A stretch of DNA of 46,696 bases. Origin: Acidimicrobiia bacterium (GTDB lineage Bacteria > Actinomycetota > Acidimicrobiia > Spongiisociales > ZC4RG35). This document shows positions 1 to 9,213 of this stretch, piece after piece. The notes beneath the pieces are model-generated. The model saw only the letters and a list, made by a program, of their open reading frames with translations, did no database searches and was not told the DNA's origin. The stretch spans positions 1 to 46,696 of the forward strand of contig WFOA01000105.1 in the NCBI GenBank assembly GCA_015488325.1. Reading direction: 5' to 3'. A program made the translations under genes and the position numbers. Within the stretch, counting starts at the first letter, position 1, and each line of letters opens with the position of its first letter.

Positions 1-147
1 CGGATCCACGGGCCGATCGGCCTCGACATCGGGGCGGAGACCCCCGGCGAGGTGGCGGTGTCGATCCTCGCCGAGATGACCCGGGCCCGTTACCGGGCCC
101 ACGAACCGCTGGAGCTGCGGGGCGAGGTGCGGCGGATCGGACGGTGA
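1..147 (+). CDS. XdhC/CoxF family protein, C-terminal fragment (5' end outside window)
   Basis: Frame 1 reads [31 protein letters not shown]..., the XdhC C-terminal motif; stop TGA at 145-147. Confidence 0.85.
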   Translation, partial: RIHGPIGLDIGAETPGEVAVSILAEMTRARYRAHEPLELRGEVRRIGR

Positions 148-168
148 GGAGACGCCGGTTCGGGGGTG

Positions 169-906
169 TCACGGACCGTCGTCGACCAGCTCTACGAGGT
201 CGGAGACCACCAGGTCGGCGCCGGCCCGGAGCAGCGGTTCGGGATCACCCCGGCGGTCCACACCCACCACCAGCCCGAACCCGCCGGCCCGTCCGGCCTG
301 TACGCCGGCGACGGCGTCTTCGGCCACGACCGTCTGTCGGGGGTCGACCCGAAGACGGCGGGCGGCCTCCAAGAAGGCGTCGGGAGCCGGTTTCCCCGCC
401 AGACCCAGGCGGGCGAGGTCGGCGCCGGTGACGACGGCGTCGAAGTCCCCGAGCCCCGCCGCCTTCAGCACCTCGGCGGCGTTGGCGCTGGACGACACGA
501 CGGCGGTGCGCAGCCCGGCCGATCGGATCGCGGTCAGGAACCTCACCGACCCCGGATACGGCGTCACCCCTTCCGAGGCGAGGACGGCGCGGACGATCTC
601 GTTCTTGCGGTTCCCCAACCCACAGACCGTCTCCGAGGTGGGAGCGTCTTCGGGTGTCCCCCATTCCAGCTCGATCCCCCGGGAGGCGAGGAAGGCGGCG
701 ACCCCGTCGTAACGGGGTTTCCCGTCGAGATGGCGTCGGTAGTCGACCTCCAGGTCGAAGGGGGCCGACCCGTCGGCGCGGCGTTCGAGGAACTCGTCGA
801 ACATCGTCTTCCACGCTCGGGCGTGGATCTGCTCGGTGGGGGTGAGGACACCGTCGAGGTCGAACAGCACCGCCGCGTAGGCGTCCCAGGCGACGGAGGT
901 TCCCAT
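169..906 (-). CDS. pgmB: HAD-family beta-phosphoglucomutase
   Basis: AAVLFDLDGVLTPTEQIHARAWKTMF HAD motif; last gene of the GH65/ABC operon. Confidence 0.85.
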   Translation of the reverse strand: MGTSVAWDAYAAVLFDLDGVLTPTEQIHARAWKTMFDEFLERRADGSAPFDLEVDYRRHLDGKPRYDGVAAFLASRGIELEWGTPEDAPTSETVCGLGNRKNEIVRAVLASEGVTPYPGSVRFLTAIRSAGLRTAVVSSSANAAEVLKAAGLGDFDAVVTGADLARLGLAGKPAPDAFLEAARRLRVDPRQTVVAEDAVAGVQAGRAGGFGLVVGVDRRGDPEPLLRAGADLVVSDLVELVDDGP

Positions 907-909
907 CGC

Positions 910-1773
910 CTAACCCTTGGTCCCCGACGTCGCCAGCCCTTGCACGAAGTACCGTTGGAAGATGAAGAAGATCACGGCGATCGGGATCGTCGTGATGATC
1001 GAGCCCGCCAGGATGGTGTTCCACGGCGGGGCCTCACCGAACGCTCCCCGAATCCCGGCCAGACCCACGGTCAGGGTCTTCAGGTCCGGTTCCGAGGGGG
1101 CGGCGATGAGCATGTGCATGAACTCGTTCCACACGCCCTGGGTGGAGAGGATCGTGAGGGCGATCAGGCCGGGGGCGGCCATCGGCAGCATGATGTGGCG
1201 GAACACCTGCCAGGTGCTCGCCCCGTCTACGGCGGCTGCCTCTTCGATCTCCCGGGGGAGCTGTTCGAAGAACTGTTTCATGAGGAAGATCCCGAAGGCG
1301 TCGAAGGCGAGGGGCAGGATGAGGCCGGCGTAGGTGTTGAGGATCCCGAGCTGGCGCATGACCAGGAACCGGGGGACGAGGAGAACCACGCCGGGGACGG
1401 CCATCACGGCCACGACCATCGCGAACAGGAGACGCCGACCTCGGAACCGGAGCCGGGCGAGGGCGTATCCGGCGGTGGCGTCGAGGGTGAGGCGCAGCAC
1501 CACCACCGCCACCGTCGTGATCGCCGAGTTCAAGGCCCAGCGGGGGAACCGAATCTGGGGAGAGTTCAACCGGGCGATGCCCTCCAAGGTGGCTCCCCCG
1601 AATTCGGGGGAGGGGAGCAGCGCGACCGGGTTGGCCTGGATGTCGGGCAGGCTCTTGAACGAGCTGGCGATCGTCAGCAGGAACGGATAGATGAAGACCC
1701 CGGCGAAGAAGACGAGGACGCCGTAGCCGAAGAGACGCCGGGCGACGGTTCGGAGGAGGGACGGCTGCGTCAT
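910..1773 (-). CDS. Carbohydrate ABC transporter permease (MalG-like)
   Basis: EAAAVDGASTWQVFRHIMLPMAAPGL permease signature; multiple TM segments. Confidence 0.92.
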   Translation of the reverse strand: MTQPSLLRTVARRLFGYGVLVFFAGVFIYPFLLTIASSFKSLPDIQANPVALLPSPEFGGATLEGIARLNSPQIRFPRWALNSAITTVAVVVLRLTLDATAGYALARLRFRGRRLLFAMVVAVMAVPGVVLLVPRFLVMRQLGILNTYAGLILPLAFDAFGIFLMKQFFEQLPREIEEAAAVDGASTWQVFRHIMLPMAAPGLIALTILSTQGVWNEFMHMLIAAPSEPDLKTLTVGLAGIRGAFGEAPPWNTILAGSIITTIPIAVIFFIFQRYFVQGLATSGTKG

Positions 1774-1777
1774 CGCC

Positions 1778-2854
1778 TCACGTCTCCCCCGTCTCGGCCA
1801 CGATGCGGCGTTTCATCCAGTCGAAGATCATGATGATCAGGAACAGCACCACCGCCATCGCCGCGCCGAGGGCGGCCGAGTTGTTCTGGAAGGTCTGGAA
1901 GTAGATCCAGAAGGCCGGGGTGATCGTGGCTTTGCGGGGGCCCCCGAAGGTGGCCACGAAGATCTGGTCGAACACCTGCCAGGTGCCGATCAGGCCCAGG
2001 GTCACCACGAAGTAGATCGTGGGTTTCATCATGGGCACGGTGATGTAGCGGAACCGTTGGAGGGCGGTGGCGCCGTCCACGGTGGCGGCTTCCTCGATCG
2101 ACGGCGAGATGCTCTGGAGTCCGGCCAGGAAGATCAGCATCATCGTCCCGGTGGTCGTCCAGGTGACGAGGAGCATGATGGCGGTCATCGCCACGCTCGG
2201 ACCCGAGATCCACTCCCAGATCTCCAGGGAGAAGACCTCGGTCTGCATCCATCCGGGCGGTTCGTCGACGCCGAAGACCCCCAACAGGTTGTGGATCAGG
2301 CCATTCGAGTTGTCGAACCAGTTGATGTCCTGGAAGGGGAGGACGGCGTTGACGAGGCCGCGGGTCTGGAAGAGGAACACGAAGATGAGGGTGATCGCCA
2401 CCGAGCTGGTGATGGACGGGAAGTAGTAGGCGGTACGGAAGAAGCCTTTGCCCTTGAGGAACCGCTGGTTGAGGATCACCGCCAGGACGAAGGCGAGGAA
2501 GGTCTGGGCGGGCACGACCCCGACGACGTACCAGAAGTTGTTCCGGATCGACCGGGCGAAATCCTTGCGGCGGAGCCCGTCGTCGACGAGGAGCTCCTGA
2601 TAGTTCTCGAAACCGATCACGTCGGATTCGAGGGGCGGGGTGAGGCCCGACCAGTCGGTGAGGCTCACCCACACGGTGAACAGGATGGGCAGGACGAGGA
2701 ACACGATGAGGCCGGCGACGGCGGGCAGGGTGAACAGCCAACCGACCACGCCTTCCTTCGGGTCGAGGCGGGCTCGGCTGTCGACGGGGTCGGGGGTCCG
2801 CCGTCGACGGCGGACCCCCGACCGTTCCCCTGCGTGCGGACCCCGGGCCATCAC
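1778..2854 (-). CDS. Sugar ABC transporter permease (MalF-like); start uncertain
   Basis: EEAATVDGATALQRFRYITVPMMKP signature; N-terminus as called runs through a 36-bp palindrome, so the start may lie downstream. Confidence 0.9.
   Translation of the reverse strand: MMARGPHAGERSGVRRRRRTPDPVDSRARLDPKEGVVGWLFTLPAVAGLIVFLVLPILFTVWVSLTDWSGLTPPLESDVIGFENYQELLVDDGLRRKDFARSIRNNFWYVVGVVPAQTFLAFVLAVILNQRFLKGKGFFRTAYYFPSITSSVAITLIFVFLFQTRGLVNAVLPFQDINWFDNSNGLIHNLLGVFGVDEPPGWMQTEVFSLEIWEWISGPSVAMTAIMLLVTWTTTGTMMLIFLAGLQSISPSIEEAATVDGATALQRFRYITVPMMKPTIYFVVTLGLIGTWQVFDQIFVATFGGPRKATITPAFWIYFQTFQNNSAALGAAMAVVLFLIIMIFDWMKRRIVAETGET
2788..2823. repeat. 36-bp perfect palindrome between the substrate-binding protein and permease genes
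   Basis: GGTCGGGGGTCCGCCGTCGACGGCGGACCCCCGACC equals its reverse complement. Confidence 0.9.
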
Positions 2855-2869
2855 GTACCTCTCGTGTGC

Positions 2870-4201
2870 TCAGCCGAGTACGTCTTCCCCGGCTGCGGTG
2901 ACTTCGTCGATCAGCTCGTCCACGGTGACGTCGCCGGCCACCAGAGCTTCGGCCTGTTCGTTGAACACACCGATCAGGTCACCTGCTCCCGGTTTGAGGG
3001 CCCACCGATGGGCGTATGCCGCCCCGTCGAGGAAGGGCTTCAGCTCGGGACGGGGTGCCAGCCAGTCGGCGGCCACCGACTCACGGGCGGGCATCACGTT
3101 GAACGCGCTCGTCCAGGCCAGCGAACCCTCCCGGTTGGTCAGGTAGTTGATCAACGCCCAGGAGGCCTCCGGGTTGGGGGCGTCCACCGAGACGGCGTAG
3201 CAGACGGTGAAGGCGAAGGTCCCCGGACCAGCCGGACCGACCGGGAGCTCGGCGACGGCGAAGTTCCGGTCGGGGAAGACGTCCTTCAGGTACCCGACGA
3301 TCCAGTTCCCTTCGATCGTCATGGCCGCCTTGCCCTGACCGAAGGCCTCGCCGGCCCATCCGGCGTCCACCGCCTGGGGTTTCACCGCCGAGCCGCTCTG
3401 GTAGAGGTCGGCGACGAACTGGAGGGCCTGGCGGGCCTGGTCGTTGTCGAGGGTCACCTGGGTGACGGCGTCGTCGGTGAGGGCTACGCCGTTCTGGAAC
3501 AGGAACACCCCCCAGCGGGGATATTCGACACCCATGGTGAGCCCGGCCTGGGCGGTCCCGGCGGCGATCTCCTCGACCGAGCCGGTCGTCAGCGCCTCGG
3601 CGGCGGCGGCGAGCTCCTCCCAGGTGGTCGGCACGGCCACTCCTGCCGCGTCGAGGGCGTCGGGGTCGTACACGAGGGCCAGGGTGGAGAAGTCCTTCGG
3701 CGGGCAATACCAGGTCCCCTCGTACGTGAACGCGTCACGCAGCGACGGGTAGATGTCGTCGGGATCCTCGATCGCTCCGTCGGGGATCGGCGCCAACACG
3801 CCGGCGCTGGCAAGATCGGGCAGCTTGAAGCTGTCGACGTAGAACACGTCGGGCGGGTCGCCTGCGGCTAGCGCTGCCTGAAGCGTCGCGTCATACTCCG
3901 CCTGGGGTTGGAACTCTGCGGACGCACCGGTCTCGTCGTTGAAGGCAGCGACGAGATCCGAGAGTGCCTGGTTCTCGGCGTCCGAAGAGGACCAACCCCA
4001 CAGTTTCAGCTCGACGCCCTCCAAGGTGCCTTCCGCCACCGAGGTGGTCGTCGCCGAGAGGGTGGTCGTGGTCGCCGGGGCCGTGGTGGTGGGTGAGGAC
4101 GTCTCCGGGGTCGTGGTCTCCCCGGCGTCCTGACCGCCACCGCAGGCCGCCAGCACCAGCGCCGTCACCGCGAATACGGCCGGCCATCTCATCCTGTGCA
4201 T
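2870..4201 (-). CDS. ABC transporter sugar-binding lipoprotein
   Basis: MHRMRWPAVFAVTALVLAACGGG lipobox; extracellular solute-binding protein family 1 features (GWAGEAFGQGKAAMTIEGNWIVG). Confidence 0.9.
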   Translation of the reverse strand: MHRMRWPAVFAVTALVLAACGGGQDAGETTTPETSSPTTTAPATTTTLSATTTSVAEGTLEGVELKLWGWSSSDAENQALSDLVAAFNDETGASAEFQPQAEYDATLQAALAAGDPPDVFYVDSFKLPDLASAGVLAPIPDGAIEDPDDIYPSLRDAFTYEGTWYCPPKDFSTLALVYDPDALDAAGVAVPTTWEELAAAAEALTTGSVEEIAAGTAQAGLTMGVEYPRWGVFLFQNGVALTDDAVTQVTLDNDQARQALQFVADLYQSGSAVKPQAVDAGWAGEAFGQGKAAMTIEGNWIVGYLKDVFPDRNFAVAELPVGPAGPGTFAFTVCYAVSVDAPNPEASWALINYLTNREGSLAWTSAFNVMPARESVAADWLAPRPELKPFLDGAAYAHRWALKPGAGDLIGVFNEQAEALVAGDVTVDELIDEVTAAGEDVLG

Positions 4202-4250
4202 GCTTCCTCTTCCTTTCTCTCCCGGGAAGGGGTCCGCCCCTTCACCTCCG

Positions 4251-6371
4251 TCATGGGATCTCGATGTCATGGAGCTCCCCTCGGTACACACACGTGAACG
4301 CCATCGACGACCAGTGGGACGGCAGCCGGGGGTCGGTGGTCGGTCCGCCGCACCCCAGCCCGAGTCCGGCGAAGCCGAACAGGGCGGCCTGGAGGAGTCC
4401 CCCCTGGCAGGCGGCGTGGATGCCGTCGACGCCGTTGCCCATCGTGTCCTCCAGGTCGATGGCGGCTGCCCGCAGGAAGAACTCGTAGGCGGCTTCGGGG
4501 TCTCTGAGGCGGGCGGCCAGGAGGGCGTGGATCGGCAGCGACAGCGACGAGCCGTGGTCGGTCTTGGGGAGGTAGTACGACCAGTTGACGGTTCCGCTCC
4601 CGGCCAGGTCGGCTTCGTCGGGCAGAAGCGCCATCGTCATCAGCACGTCGGGTTGTTTGATGACCGCCGTGCGTTGGAGCCGCTCCTCTCCGAGCAGGTC
4701 GTAGATCGCCCTCGTCCTCGGTTCGAAGGCTTCGAGGTCGAGGGGCTCGAGATCGAAGAATCCGGCGTGTTGTTCCCAGACGCCGTCGGCCGACCGGCGG
4801 AGCACCACCCGGTCGGCGAGGTCGGCGTAGCCGAGGACCTCGGCTTCGGTGACGCCGAGGCGGGCGAGCAGCGCCTCCGCCGAGGCGGGGGAGCGCTCGT
4901 GGAGCCACCGATACACCGACGTGGCCTGCCGGAGATGCCAGGCGGCCAGCAGGTTCGTGTAGAAGTTGTCGTCGACGTGGAGGTGGTACTCGTCGGGCCC
5001 GATGACCTTGCGGAGGTGGAGCCCGTCGTCTTCCGCTTCGAGACGGCTCGCCCAGTAGACGGCACCGTCGAGGGTGATCTCGGCGCCTTCGGCTTCGAGG
5101 AACTCGTCGTCTCCGGTCCAGCGCCAGTAGTGGTCCGCCGCCCAGGCGACGTCGGCGGTGATGTGTTCTTCCTGCTCGCCCGTCCAGATCCGGATGGGCG
5201 GCCCCGACGCCGGGGAGGTCCACTCGGGGGTCACCTCGTCGCCGGTGTCGGCGGACTCCCAGGCGTAGAAGGCGCCTCGATGGCCGAGACGGGCTGCCTT
5301 GCGGCGTGCCCCGGGGAGGCCGCGGTATCGGTATCCGAGGTGGGTGCGGGCCAGGTCGGGCTGGGTGACGGTGAAGTAGGGGACGACGAAGACGTCGGTG
5401 TCCCAGAAGACGTGGTGGCGGTATCCGAACCCGGACATGAGGCGGGCCCCGATCGCCGCCCGTGGGTCGTCCGGTGAGGCGGCGGCGATGAGCTGGAATG
5501 CGGCGAACCGCAGGATCAACTCGGCGTAGGGGTCGCCGTCGATGCGGATGTCGGAGGTGCGCCATCGGCGTTCCCAGGCCGCCCGGGAAGCGTCGGCGAG
5601 GGCGGCGTAGTCGGTGCCGGCCGTTGGGAGGAGTGCACCGGCGTCGGCACCGGCCTGGTAGGCGACGACCTTGGTGACCCTCACCGACGCTCCCGGGTCG
5701 ATGACGAGGGTGGAACGGAATCGGGGATGTTCGAGGTCGTCGACGTAGGCGGGGTCGGCGAGGCCCCGGACGTGGCAGCGAACCTGTAGGCGGTGGCGAC
5801 GGTCGACGCTCTCGTAGTCGACGCCGAAGGTGTGGTTCCCGATCCGGGAGGCGTCGAGGGGACGGAAGGCGGGGACCCGAGGTGACGGGATCCCACCTTT
5901 GATGCCCGTCTGTACGTTCACTTCGACGGGGTCGGTGAGGGCGGTGACGTGGACGTCCAGGGCCGCCAGGTGGGGTTCCGCCATGGAGAGGATGCGGCGG
6001 AACTCGACCCGGATGGTCCCGGTCTCGGCGCCCCGCCACAGCACCGTCCGGCGCAGCTCGCCGGTGCGGAGGTCGAGGGTTCGCCGATACCCGGCTGGGG
6101 GATGGGCGACGAGGTCGAAGGGTTCGCCGTCGACGGTGAGGGAGAAGTCGGTCCAGTCGGGGGCGGCGCCGAGCACGGGCAGCTCCCCGGGGGGCTCCAC
6201 GAAGAGTCCGTTGACGAACGTCGCCCGGCGTTCGCCGGGACGGAACTCCTCGAAGGCTCCCCGGGTCCCCAGGCGGCCGTTGCCGATGGTGAAGAGGGAC
6301 TCCCGCCACGGCGCCAGTTCGGGACGGAAACGATCCTCCGACAGGACCCAGGGATCGATCCGTCGGCTCAC
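4251..6371 (-). CDS. Glycoside hydrolase family 65 disaccharide phosphorylase
   Basis: FWDTDVFVVPYF and KVIGPDEYHLHVDDNFYTN motifs typical of GH65 maltose/trehalose/kojibiose phosphorylases. Confidence 0.9.
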   Translation of the reverse strand: MSRRIDPWVLSEDRFRPELAPWRESLFTIGNGRLGTRGAFEEFRPGERRATFVNGLFVEPPGELPVLGAAPDWTDFSLTVDGEPFDLVAHPPAGYRRTLDLRTGELRRTVLWRGAETGTIRVEFRRILSMAEPHLAALDVHVTALTDPVEVNVQTGIKGGIPSPRVPAFRPLDASRIGNHTFGVDYESVDRRHRLQVRCHVRGLADPAYVDDLEHPRFRSTLVIDPGASVRVTKVVAYQAGADAGALLPTAGTDYAALADASRAAWERRWRTSDIRIDGDPYAELILRFAAFQLIAAASPDDPRAAIGARLMSGFGYRHHVFWDTDVFVVPYFTVTQPDLARTHLGYRYRGLPGARRKAARLGHRGAFYAWESADTGDEVTPEWTSPASGPPIRIWTGEQEEHITADVAWAADHYWRWTGDDEFLEAEGAEITLDGAVYWASRLEAEDDGLHLRKVIGPDEYHLHVDDNFYTNLLAAWHLRQATSVYRWLHERSPASAEALLARLGVTEAEVLGYADLADRVVLRRSADGVWEQHAGFFDLEPLDLEAFEPRTRAIYDLLGEERLQRTAVIKQPDVLMTMALLPDEADLAGSGTVNWSYYLPKTDHGSSLSLPIHALLAARLRDPEAAYEFFLRAAAIDLEDTMGNGVDGIHAACQGGLLQAALFGFAGLGLGCGGPTTDPRLPSHWSSMAFTCVYRGELHDIEIP

Positions 6372-7429
6372 CTGCCACCTCCCGAGCTGGCGCGGACGAT
6401 CAGCTCCGGTGTGACGAGGATCCCTTCGGGTTCGTGGTGGCCTGTGAGCCGGCGGGCCAGCATGTCCACCAGCAGCTCTCCCACCCGGTCGAAGGGTTGA
6501 CGGACCGAGGTGAGGGGTGGTGAGGCCATCTCGGCGGCCGGGATGTCGTCGAAGCCGGTGACCGCCAGGTCGACTCCCACTTCGAGGCCGAGGTCCCGGG
6601 CTTCGAGGAGTGCCCCGATGGCGAGGGTGTCCTGGACGGTGACGACCGCCGTCGGTGGCGGTTCGGCGGCGAGGAGCTCGCGGAGGGCGGCCCGGCCCTC
6701 TTCGAGCCCGTTGACGGTACGGACGATACGGGGAGGGGGGAGGTCGGCCACCTCGAGGGCTTCGACGACCCCCGACACCCGCGCGTCCCCGGTCCTCGAC
6801 CCTTCCGGCCAGGCGATGAGGCCGAAGCGTTCGTGGCCCTGTTCGACGAGGTGACGGACGGCCGCGGCGGTGCCCGCCGCGCCGTCGACGTCGACCCAGG
6901 AGAAGGTGTCGTCATCGCTGGTGCGCCCGAAGGCGACGAAGGGCACTCCTTGGTCGGAGAGGTAGGCGATCCTGGGGTCGTGATAGTCGGTTTCGGAGAG
7001 GATGAAGCCGTCCACGGATCCCCGACGGACCATGTCTTCGTAGACCGCCAACGGGTTGCCTCGGGGACGGTCGGCGGACAGGACGATCTCGAGGCCGTGA
7101 CGGGCGGCTGCTTCGACCATCGAGTGCAGGAAGGCATCGAGGGTGGGGTTCCCGGCCGCCTGCACCGAGGGGAGGCGGTATCCGACGAGGTAGGTCCGTT
7201 TGCCGACCAGGCCGCGGGCGGCCCGGTTGGGGCGGTAGTCGAGGGCGCGGACCGCTTCCAGGACGCGTTCCCGCGTGGCTTCGGAGACGACGTGGGGCGT
7301 GTTGAGGGCTTTGGAGACCGTCGCCACCGACACCCCCGCCAGACGGCTCACGTCTTTGATGGTTGACCGGGGAGAAGACGTCGACCGGGGAGAAAACGTT
7401 TTCTGCTCGGAAGCCCCGTGTTCGTCCAT
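6368..7429 (-). CDS. LacI-family transcriptional regulator
   Basis: STIKDVSRLAGVSVATVSKALN HTH; periplasmic-binding-like effector domain; 4-nt overlap with GH65 start. Confidence 0.92.
   Translation of the reverse strand: MDEHGASEQKTFSPRSTSSPRSTIKDVSRLAGVSVATVSKALNTPHVVSEATRERVLEAVRALDYRPNRAARGLVGKRTYLVGYRLPSVQAAGNPTLDAFLHSMVEAAARHGLEIVLSADRPRGNPLAVYEDMVRRGSVDGFILSETDYHDPRIAYLSDQGVPFVAFGRTSDDDTFSWVDVDGAAGTAAAVRHLVEQGHERFGLIAWPEGSRTGDARVSGVVEALEVADLPPPRIVRTVNGLEEGRAALRELLAAEPPPTAVVTVQDTLAIGALLEARDLGLEVGVDLAVTGFDDIPAAEMASPPLTSVRQPFDRVGELLVDMLARRLTGHHEPEGILVTPELIVRASSGGGR
7392..7403. promoter_or_regulatory. LacI-type operator, copy 2 (inside the N-terminal coding region as called)
   Basis: GAAAACGTTTTC palindrome. 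Confidence 0.7.
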
Positions 7430-7460
7430 GGTGTGTTGGTGCCCTCCACCGAATGGCCGA

Positions 7461-7470
7461 AAAACGTTTT
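7461..7470. promoter_or_regulatory. LacI-type operator, copy 1 (upstream of the LacI gene)
   Basis: AAAACGTTTT palindrome, identical core to copy 2, centres 68 bp apart. Confidence 0.75.
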
Positions 7471-7527
7471 CATACTGTAGTGCATCGCCGCTGCCGCCGC
7501 CAGCGGCGATCCCGCTACGGTGACGTC

Positions 7528-8130
7528 GTGACGCGCATCGCCGCCCTCGTGCTCGCCGCCGGTGGATCCCGGCGGCTCGGGCGACCCAAGCAGCTCGAAC
7601 CGTGGGGCCGAACGACGCTCCTCGGTCACGTTGTCGACCGGGTGCGGTGTTTCCCGGTGGACGAGATCTGGGTGGTGCTCGGAGCGGAGGCCGAGCGGGT
7701 GCTCGCCGAGGTCGACCTCGACGGGGTGGGCGTCGTGGAGAATCCCGAATGGCCCGAAGGGATGGCGTCGTCGCTGCGGGTCGGCCTCGACGCCCTCACC
7801 AGACTGTCGAAGGCTGATGCGGTCCTCATCGTCATCGGGGACCAGCCCGACGTCGATCCGGGCGTCGTGGAGCGCCTGGTCGCCGAGTACCGCAAGACAC
7901 GGCGCCCGGTGGTGATCCCCAAGTACCGATACACCTGGGGCAATCCGGTGCTCGTCGATCGCTCCCTGTGGCCCCGGCTCATGTCCCTGGAAGGGGACGA
8001 GGGGGCGCGTCGGCTCTTTCAGGCCCATCCCGAATGGGTCGAAGAGGTGTGGCTCGAGACGTTGCCGCCCCGGGACGTCGACACCGAGGCCGACGTCGAA
8101 GAGTTGCGGCCCCGACCACCCTTTTCCTGA
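7528..8130 (+). CDS. MocA/MobA-like nucleotidyltransferase
   Basis: IAALVLAAGGSRRLGRPKQL signature; GTG start 7528 placed 6 nt after TACGGT. Confidence 0.85.
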   Translation: MTRIAALVLAAGGSRRLGRPKQLEPWGRTTLLGHVVDRVRCFPVDEIWVVLGAEAERVLAEVDLDGVGVVENPEWPEGMASSLRVGLDALTRLSKADAVLIVIGDQPDVDPGVVERLVAEYRKTRRPVVIPKYRYTWGNPVLVDRSLWPRLMSLEGDEGARRLFQAHPEWVEEVWLETLPPRDVDTEADVEELRPRPPFS

Positions 8131-8210
8131 GCGACCGTCTGCGAGACCGGGCCGGGGTTCGCCAACTATCCTCACCGCCGCATCGCCCGGGCGGCCCAGG
8201 AAGGAGCGAG

Positions 8211-8615
8211 ATGGCGACGATCGACTCGATCGCGGGGATCGGTGTCAAACAGGCCACGAAACTACGTAAGGCCGGCGTACGCACCACCGAAGCGCTGTTG
8301 CGCCGGGCGGCGACCCGGTCGGGACGCAAAGAGCTCGCCGAACGAACCGGTTTCACCGCCGCGCAGATCCTCAAATGGGCCAACCGGGCCGACCTCATGC
8401 GGATCAAAGGAATCGGAGCCGAGTACGCCGACCTCCTCGAGGCCGCCGGGGTCGAGACGGTCCGCGAGCTCCGGCGACGGAGCCCGAAGGCGCTCACGGC
8501 CAAGATCGTGCAGCTCAACGAACGCAAGCGTCTGGTGCGGAGGCTCCCCACCGAGAAGATGGTCACCGCTTGGGTCGAGCACGCCAAGACCCTCGACCCG
8601 GTCATCAAGTCGTGA
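8211..8615 (+). CDS. DUF4332 domain protein (helix-hairpin-helix-like)
   Basis: IDSIAGIGVKQATKLRKAGVRTTEALL and LMRIKGIGAEYADLLEAAGVETVRELRRR; AAGGAG upstream of ATG. Confidence 0.8.
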   Translation: MATIDSIAGIGVKQATKLRKAGVRTTEALLRRAATRSGRKELAERTGFTAAQILKWANRADLMRIKGIGAEYADLLEAAGVETVRELRRRSPKALTAKIVQLNERKRLVRRLPTEKMVTAWVEHAKTLDPVIKS

Positions 8616-8619
8616 CGCG

Positions 8620-8647
8620 CCGCTGGGGCCCCCAGGGGCCCCAGCGG
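8620..8647. terminator. Bidirectional hairpin between convergent genes
   Basis: CCGCTGGGGCC-CCCAGG-GGCCCCAGCGG, 11-bp perfect stem; no U-tract. Confidence 0.65.
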
Positions 8648-8667
8648 GGAGGAGGAGGGGGTAGGTC

Positions 8668-9213
8668 TCAGGAAGCCTTCACGGTCTCCTCGGCCGCGGA
8701 CTCCTCGGTGCCACCGGTCTTCTTCGTGGCCGGTTTCTTCGTGGCGGTGGTCTTTTTCGCCGCGGGCTTCTTCGTGGCGGTGGCCTTCTTCGCCGCAGGC
8801 TTCTTCGCCGCCGGCTTCTTCGCCGCCGGTTTCTTGGCGGCGGTGGCCTTCTTCGCCGCAGGCTTCTCGGCGGCCGCCTCGGCCTTGGGGGCTTCCGCCT
8901 TCTCGGGTCGGAAGTTCGCCCGCCAGGTGTTCAGCATGTCTTCGAGCTGGTCACGGAGCCTGCTCACCTGCTCCTGCATCTGGTCGAAGTCCACCTTGGC
9001 GGCGAGCTCGTCGACGACCTTGCCTTCGCTGAGGCGGCTGATGAGCTTCTCGCCTTCGGCGGCCCATTCGTCGAACTGTTTCTGGGCCTCGCGGGTGAGG
9101 TCCCGGGCGTTGGAGGTCAGCTTGTCGCGCAGCTCGCCAGCCCGCTCGGAGGCCACCTTGGCTACGGCCACCGGCGCTCCGACCGCGGCGTACAGGTACT
9201 TCTTGGTGTTCAT
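8668..9213 (-). CDS. HbhA/phasin-like protein with Lys/Ala/Pro-rich C-terminal tail
   Basis: N-terminal amphipathic coil (LYAAVGAPVAVAKVASERAGELRDKL) followed by AAKKPAAKKPAAKK tail; immediately downstream of an XRE regulator, as in mycobacterial Rv0474-hbhA. Confidence 0.7.
   Translation of the reverse strand: MNTKKYLYAAVGAPVAVAKVASERAGELRDKLTSNARDLTREAQKQFDEWAAEGEKLISRLSEGKVVDELAAKVDFDQMQEQVSRLRDQLEDMLNTWRANFRPEKAEAPKAEAAAEKPAAKKATAAKKPAAKKPAAKKPAAKKATATKKPAAKKTTATKKPATKKTGGTEESAAEETVKAS

Noticed and set aside
166-1833. 555-aa plus-strand ORF and similar long antisense ORFs (2057-3871, 27805-29310, 34820-36637)
   Set aside because: Shadow ORFs opposite strong HAD, permease, kinase and nrdJ genes; stop-poor frames expected at this GC.
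4226-4243. GAAGGGG-TCCG-CCCCTTC hairpin between GH65 and the binding-protein gene
   Set aside because: Only 7 bp and close to the start codon; may be chance in GC-rich DNA, so not called.
8700-8890. Tandem repeat tract that could suggest a CRISPR or minisatellite
   Set aside because: In-frame codons for the AAKKPAAKK tail of the HbhA/phasin-like protein; no spacer structure.
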